DNA from: Flaviramulus_B aquimarinus
GTDB lineage: Bacteria; Bacteroidota; Bacteroidia; Flavobacteriales; Flavobacteriaceae
Reading direction: 5' to 3'
Assembly (NCBI RefSeq): GCF_039543205.1
Contig: NZ_BAABJH010000001.1
Coordinates: 682,001-746,000, forward strand
DNA: 64,000 nt
The notes under the pieces were generated by a model, which was not told the origin of the DNA, did no database searches, and saw nothing but the letters and a program-made list of their open reading frames with translations. Within the stretch, counting starts at the first letter, position 1; each line of letters begins with the position of its first letter. Shown here one piece after another: positions 60,367 through 64,000 of this stretch. A program made the position numbers and the translations under genes.

Positions 60367-61350
60367 TTAACGTTCAGGAAAGTTATTAAAGGATAAGGTT
60401 TCTAATTCTTTTTCATCGTTTTCAAAAATTAAAAACACTTTAAGTTCTGGATGCCTTTTTAAAAACGACTTTACTTTTTCAACGCCCATGGCTTTAAAAG
60501 CCGTGGCGTAAGCATCCGCAGTCATACAGTTTTTAGCAATAACGGAAATACTTAATAAATTTGTCTTACTCGGATACCCAGTTTTAGGATCGATTATATG
60601 GGAATAACGATTTCCATTTTCATCTATTTTAAACTTTCTGTATGTTCCTGAAGTTGCTAGAGCTTCATCATGTAATGTAATGGCTTTTAAAATGGTCTGT
60701 TCTCCATCAAAGTTTGGATTCTCAACCCCTACTTTCCAAGGCGTTTGCTTCTCTACATTTCTACCTTTTACTCTAATTTCACCTCCTATTTCAACTAAAT
60801 AATTATTAACATTTTGAGACTCTAAATAGTTACCAATAACATCAACACCATAACCTTTTGCAATGCCATTAAATTCAAAATACATATTTGGGTATGCTTT
60901 AGTTATACTATTGGCTATTCTGAATGTTTTATCAAAACCAACATAAAACATTAGGCTATCAATTTTAAGACTATCTAATTTTTTAATAGTATTTTCAGCT
61001 CCAAATCGCCAGGCATTTACAACATTGCCTATGGTGGGATCAAAAGCCCCATTCGTTAGATTAAAAATTTCTTTTGAAGCATCGTAAACTTTAATAAAAT
61101 GGTCATCTACAAAAACGGTTTCATTTCTATTTAATTTAGAAATATCTGAATTTGTTTGATAGGTAGATAAAGATTTATTAATTGTATAAAACAAACTATC
61201 AAATTGATTTTGATAATTGACTTCAGCATCATAAATAATGGAATAACTAGTTCCAAAAACAGTTCCTGAAAATTTGTTGTTTTTAAATTTTTCTTTTTTA
61301 CATGAAACAAAAATGGTTAAAACACATAACGATAATACAAAATTCTTCAT
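60367..61350 (-). CDS. apbE: FAD:protein FMN transferase (lipoprotein)
   Basis: I start at ATG 61348-61350 (MKNFVLSLCVLTIFVSCKKE), which gives a lipoprotein signal with Cys17; the longer frame to 61407 adds no domain. The 327-residue enzyme shows FDPTIGNVVNAWRFG, FEFNGIAKGYGVDVIG, LVEIGGEIRVKG, and HIIDPKTGYPSK plus a Mg-binding Asp in CMTADAYATAFKAMG. ApbE attaches FMN to Thr of NqrB and NqrC. Its nearness to nqrF fits that task. Confidence 0.94.
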   Translation of the reverse strand: MKNFVLSLCVLTIFVSCKKEKFKNNKFSGTVFGTSYSIIYDAEVNYQNQFDSLFYTINKSLSTYQTNSDISKLNRNETVFVDDHFIKVYDASKEIFNLTNGAFDPTIGNVVNAWRFGAENTIKKLDSLKIDSLMFYVGFDKTFRIANSITKAYPNMYFEFNGIAKGYGVDVIGNYLESQNVNNYLVEIGGEIRVKGRNVEKQTPWKVGVENPNFDGEQTILKAITLHDEALATSGTYRKFKIDENGNRYSHIIDPKTGYPSKTNLLSISVIAKNCMTADAYATAFKAMGVEKVKSFLKRHPELKVFLIFENDEKELETLSFNNFPER

Positions 61351-61413
61351 TATAAGTAATGGAGTGCCTCGCTTTGTTCGAAATAACATAAATGTTTGCT
61401 TTAGCATGAAACT

Positions 61414-61791
61414 CTAGTTCAAATTAGTTTCTAAAACCTGAATACCATTATATTCCAATAAGTATTCCTCATCTAAATAAATAGGTTGTTTTTCACCATT
61501 TAAACTACCAATTCCAACACCTGCATATAATACTTTAGCATCATTTTCTCTAGCATGGTTTTTAAAACTTTCCATCCAAACTACATCATAATTATTTGGA
61601 TTTTCTGGTAATACAACCGCCCTAACAATTACAAAAAAGTATTGTTTGGTTTTATCCATACAAACAAATTGAGGGTGCTTTTTAAGCTTACTATTCACAG
61701 CTATAAACTCAAAACCGCGCTGTTCTAAATCTTTACCAACATGATTCATGGCTAGATTATGTAATTCTTGTTCCGTTAGTGGCTTACTCAT
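61414..61791 (-). CDS. Conserved hypothetical protein near nqr genes
   Basis: The 125-residue product has no signal peptide or membrane helix. It reads as a mixed alpha/beta domain: KDLEQRGFEFIAVNSKLKKH, QYFFVIVRAVVLPENPNNYD, VLYAGVGIGSLNG and YLLEYNGIQVLE. I recall such proteins in Flavobacteriaceae next to apbE, sometimes mislabelled as an Nqr subunit because of position; it has no ferredoxin or flavin motif. It ends 63 bp before the apbE start. The function is unknown. Confidence 0.7.
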   Translation of the reverse strand: MSKPLTEQELHNLAMNHVGKDLEQRGFEFIAVNSKLKKHPQFVCMDKTKQYFFVIVRAVVLPENPNNYDVVWMESFKNHARENDAKVLYAGVGIGSLNGEKQPIYLDEEYLLEYNGIQVLETNLN

Positions 61792-62030
61792 GATACAAAT
61801 TTAATATAAAAGTTGATGTGTTGATTACATTTTTAAACTGTTTCGTTATAAAAATATAAACATATTATTAACCTATTATCAGATGAAGTTTATTAAAAAT
61901 ATTTTAGATTAAGCAGACTAATATATTAACTAAATGATTAGATTATTTCCACAACAAAAAGAAAATTTAAGATTTATTTTACATTAAAAAAACATTTTTT
62001 TAGTAACTTAATGTCAAAATTACTGCATTT

Positions 62031-62492
62031 ATGCAAATGTCTACACGCTTAGTCTCTGCCTTAAGAAAGCTTTATATTGCTTTTCATAACAACATGCTAA
62101 ACCCCGAATGTTGCATGCAATGTGCTGTTGGAAACATTTTAGACCATACAGATAGTTGGAAAAACCTTTCTGACTACCATGGGGCTTTAAAGCTTAATTA
62201 TGTGGGTAAAGTGCATCAAAACCTTGGTAGAAAATTTAACGGGTATTCGCCTATTGAATTACTACAAATAGAAGCTACTTTTTTAGAAGCTTGTGGATAC
62301 AAACTTCCTCTTCATTTTAAAAATGACAAACCCAAAAACCCAACCGACAAAGATATTTTATTTAATGGCTTATCTGAAGTGGTTAAACTTTTATGTAAAA
62401 TGGATCATGTTTCGAATGTTATGGACTACACTAAGTTATTTGAGTTTGAAAATGAAAAACCACGTTACAAAATAGCAGATATATTAGCATAA
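62031..62492 (+). CDS. Conserved hypothetical protein with NPECCMQCAVGN motif
   Basis: The 153-residue product is soluble, with no signal peptide. A Cys cluster near residue 25-30 (NPECCMQCAVGNILDH) and a Trp/His-rich stretch (DSWKNLSDYHGALKLNYVGK) stand out, and the C-terminal half is helical (SPIELLQIEATFLEACGY). It resembles flavobacterial proteins sometimes named as an Nqr subunit only by neighbourhood; none of the NqrF domains is present. ATG 62037 is an alternative start. The gap 61792-62030 shows no other gene. Confidence 0.65.
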   Translation: MQMSTRLVSALRKLYIAFHNNMLNPECCMQCAVGNILDHTDSWKNLSDYHGALKLNYVGKVHQNLGRKFNGYSPIELLQIEATFLEACGYKLPLHFKNDKPKNPTDKDILFNGLSEVVKLLCKMDHVSNVMDYTKLFEFENEKPRYKIADILA

Positions 62493-62522
62493 AAAAACCG
62501 ACACTTTCGTGTCGGTTTTTTT
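62491..62522. terminator. Bidirectional terminator before nqrF
   Basis: CCGACAC-TTTC-GTGTCGG with flanking A6-7 and T7 runs (62491-62522), between convergent genes; it works for both strands. Confidence 0.93.
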
Positions 62523-62554
62523 ACATTCCCGTAAAAACAGAACTCTTTATTTTA

Positions 62555-63862
62555 TTACCCTCCAAAGTCATCAAATCTAATATGCTCATCTGGGATACCA
62601 AAATCTTCTCCCATTTTCTGAACAGCTTTGTTCATTAATGGTGGTCCACAGAAATACAATTCAATATCTTCTGGCGATTCATGTTTACTCAAGTAATTAT
62701 CAATAACACAGTTGTGAATGAACCCTACAAATCCATCACCTGGAGCATCAATATCTTCTTTTACTTTCCAATTATCTTCTTCCATAGGTTCTGATAATGC
62801 TAAATAGAACTTAAAGTTAGGAAACTCTTTTTCTAGCTCATAAAAATGATCTAAATAAAATAGCTCACGTTTAGAACGTCCGCCATACCAATAAGTTACT
62901 TTACGACCTGTTTTTAAGGTTTTGAATAAGTGGTATAAATGTGAACGCATTGGTGCCATACCTGCTCCACCACCAACATAAAGCATTTCGCTTTCTGACT
63001 CATTGATAAAAAATTCGCCGTAAGGCCCAGAAATGGTTACTTTATCACCTGGTTTTTGGTTAAAGATATAAGATGATGCAATACCTGGATTTACATCCAT
63101 CCAACCACCTTTGGCTCTATCAAACGGTGGACATGCCACACGTACATTTAACATAATTTCACGTCCTTCAGCTGGAAATGAAGCCATTGAGTATGCACGC
63201 TCAATAGTTTCTGTATTTTTCATTACTAATGGCCATAACTTAAATTTATCCCATTCATCTTGAAACTTGTCTGGAGTATCATGCTCTTCAGGGTGTGCTG
63301 TAATATCCATATCCGAATATTTAACTTCACATGGTGGAATTTCAATTTGAATATACCCGCCTGCTTTGTAACCCATATCTTCAGGGATTTCAACAACAAA
63401 CTCCTTAATAAATGATGCTACATTATAATTACGCACAACAGTAGCTTCCCATTTTTTAATACCAAACACTTCTTCTGGAATGGTAATATCCATGTCTTGC
63501 TTTACTTTAACTTGGCATGATAAACGTGCTCCGTGTTGCAATTCTTTTCTTGAAAAGTGAGGTGTTTCTGTTGGTAAAGCTTCTCCGCCTCCAGATAATA
63601 CATGACATTCACACTGAATACATGTTCCACCACCACCACAAGCTGACGGTAAGAATATTTTTTGAGCACCTAGAGTAGATAATAAACTACCTCCTGAAGC
63701 CACTTCTATTTCACGTTCACCATTAATAGTAATTTTTACTGGACCTGATGGTGATAATTTTTGTTTTACAAAAAGTAACAAACTAACGAGTACTAACGTA
63801 ATTAATAAAAACGCTACGACTGTTGCTATTACTATTCCTGTTGTTCCTGCTGCTAAAATCAT
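62555..63862 (-). CDS. nqrF: Na+-translocating NADH:quinone reductase subunit F
   Basis: The 435-residue protein is the NADH-oxidising subunit of the sodium pump. An N-terminal membrane helix (about 8-32) is followed by a 2Fe-2S ferredoxin domain (ACGGGGTCIQCECHV and a distal Cys in ARLSCQVKV), the FAD domain with AYSMASFPAEGREIML, and the NADH domain (LYVGGGAGMAPMRSHLYHLF, YWYGGRSKRELFY, ELYFCGPPLMNKAV). The start is 1 bp past the stop of nqrE, as in the nqrABCDEF order. Confidence 0.97.
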   Translation of the reverse strand: MILAAGTTGIVIATVVAFLLITLVLVSLLLFVKQKLSPSGPVKITINGEREIEVASGGSLLSTLGAQKIFLPSACGGGGTCIQCECHVLSGGGEALPTETPHFSRKELQHGARLSCQVKVKQDMDITIPEEVFGIKKWEATVVRNYNVASFIKEFVVEIPEDMGYKAGGYIQIEIPPCEVKYSDMDITAHPEEHDTPDKFQDEWDKFKLWPLVMKNTETIERAYSMASFPAEGREIMLNVRVACPPFDRAKGGWMDVNPGIASSYIFNQKPGDKVTISGPYGEFFINESESEMLYVGGGAGMAPMRSHLYHLFKTLKTGRKVTYWYGGRSKRELFYLDHFYELEKEFPNFKFYLALSEPMEEDNWKVKEDIDAPGDGFVGFIHNCVIDNYLSKHESPEDIELYFCGPPLMNKAVQKMGEDFGIPDEHIRFDDFGG

Positions 63863-63863
63863 A

Positions 63864-64000
63864 CTACTCTATAGTTTTAGTGTTTTCTGCTAATTCTTTA
63901 GCTTTTTCAGTTTCTATTTTCTCAACTTCTAATACTGTTTCTGTAGCAGGTTTTTCTTCTTCATCACCTCCCGTTAACATACCACCAAAACTTAAGAAAC
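63864..64000 (-). CDS. nqrE: nqrE C-terminal fragment, 5' end outside window
   Basis: The minus strand is open from the right edge to the TAG at 63864-63866, 45 codons: FLSFGGMLTGGDEEE and then an acidic Glu/Lys/Thr-rich tail ending KTIE. The FLSFGGML part fits the last membrane helix of NqrE, and the place directly before nqrF fits too. The charged tail of about 35 residues is longer than in many NqrE proteins. The call depends mostly on position. Confidence 0.7.
   Translation of the reverse strand, partial: FLSFGGMLTGGDEEEKPATETVLEVEKIETEKAKELAENTKTIE

Overview
The window is 64 kb of AT-rich chromosome from a member of the Bacteroidota, almost certainly a marine or brackish Flavobacteriaceae. 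The evidence: a tmRNA tag GENNYALAA, promoters of the TTTG-N20-TAnnTTTG type, many lipoproteins with the MK...C pattern, CarboxypepD_reg-like proteins, an Nqr sodium pump, a GH17 laminarinase-like enzyme, and gene pairs typical of that family (TrmL after trpA, DUF6702 beside an M1 peptidase, ApbE beside nqrF). Genes are dense and most gaps are under 150 bp. Both edges cut a gene: a lysine/alanine-dehydrogenase-like protein at 1-818 and nqrE at 63864-64000.

Layout. 1-4.1 kb: dehydrogenase fragment, ssrA, then minus-strand redox genes (two rhodaneses, a CxxC thioredoxin-like protein, a TlpA-like lipoprotein). 4.17-11.9 kb: the full trpEGDCFBA operon plus trmL. It is preceded by a promoter, a 15-residue leader peptide with three consecutive Trp codons and a rho-independent terminator, which is a classical attenuator. 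A decayed GIY-YIG nuclease gene flanked by two short palindromes sits between attenuator and trpE. 11.9-17.7 kb: minus-strand GH17 enzyme, VF530-like protein, RhlE-type helicase and valS. 18-24.4 kb: DUF1573 protein, aspartic protease-PDZ protein, aminotransferase-murB, ECF sigma/anti-sigma pair, aqpZ. 24.5-36.4 kb: a compact run (small membrane protein, glycosyltransferase, second ECF sigma, Nramp-like carrier, lipA, gap), a hybrid histidine kinase, lpxK, Nif3-like protein, msrA.

38.0-46.4 kb is a kynurenine degradation cluster: kynU, kmo, RidA-type deaminase, 2-aminomuconate-semialdehyde dehydrogenase, GNAT, SDR, 3-hydroxyanthranilate dioxygenase, ACMS decarboxylase, O-methyltransferase. 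It can take kynurenine to 2-oxo-hexenedioate but holds no tryptophan dioxygenase or formamidase. Tryptophan synthesis and the lower tryptophan breakdown route therefore lie on the same strand within about 27 kb. 46.4-64 kb: tatA, M1 peptidase with DUF6702 and two CarboxypepD_reg-like proteins, pepE, tRNA-Gly, two GNATs, M48 protease, ankyrin protein, gpmI, CoA transferase, map and the apbE/nqrF region.

The most notable signals are the Trp-Trp-Trp leader/attenuator, and the association of a broken GIY-YIG gene with a family of about 18-bp palindromes that recurs in the trp operon gaps. I saw no CRISPR array, prophage, transposase or origin of replication. All functional calls rest on sequence reading and remembered family motifs; no database search was run.
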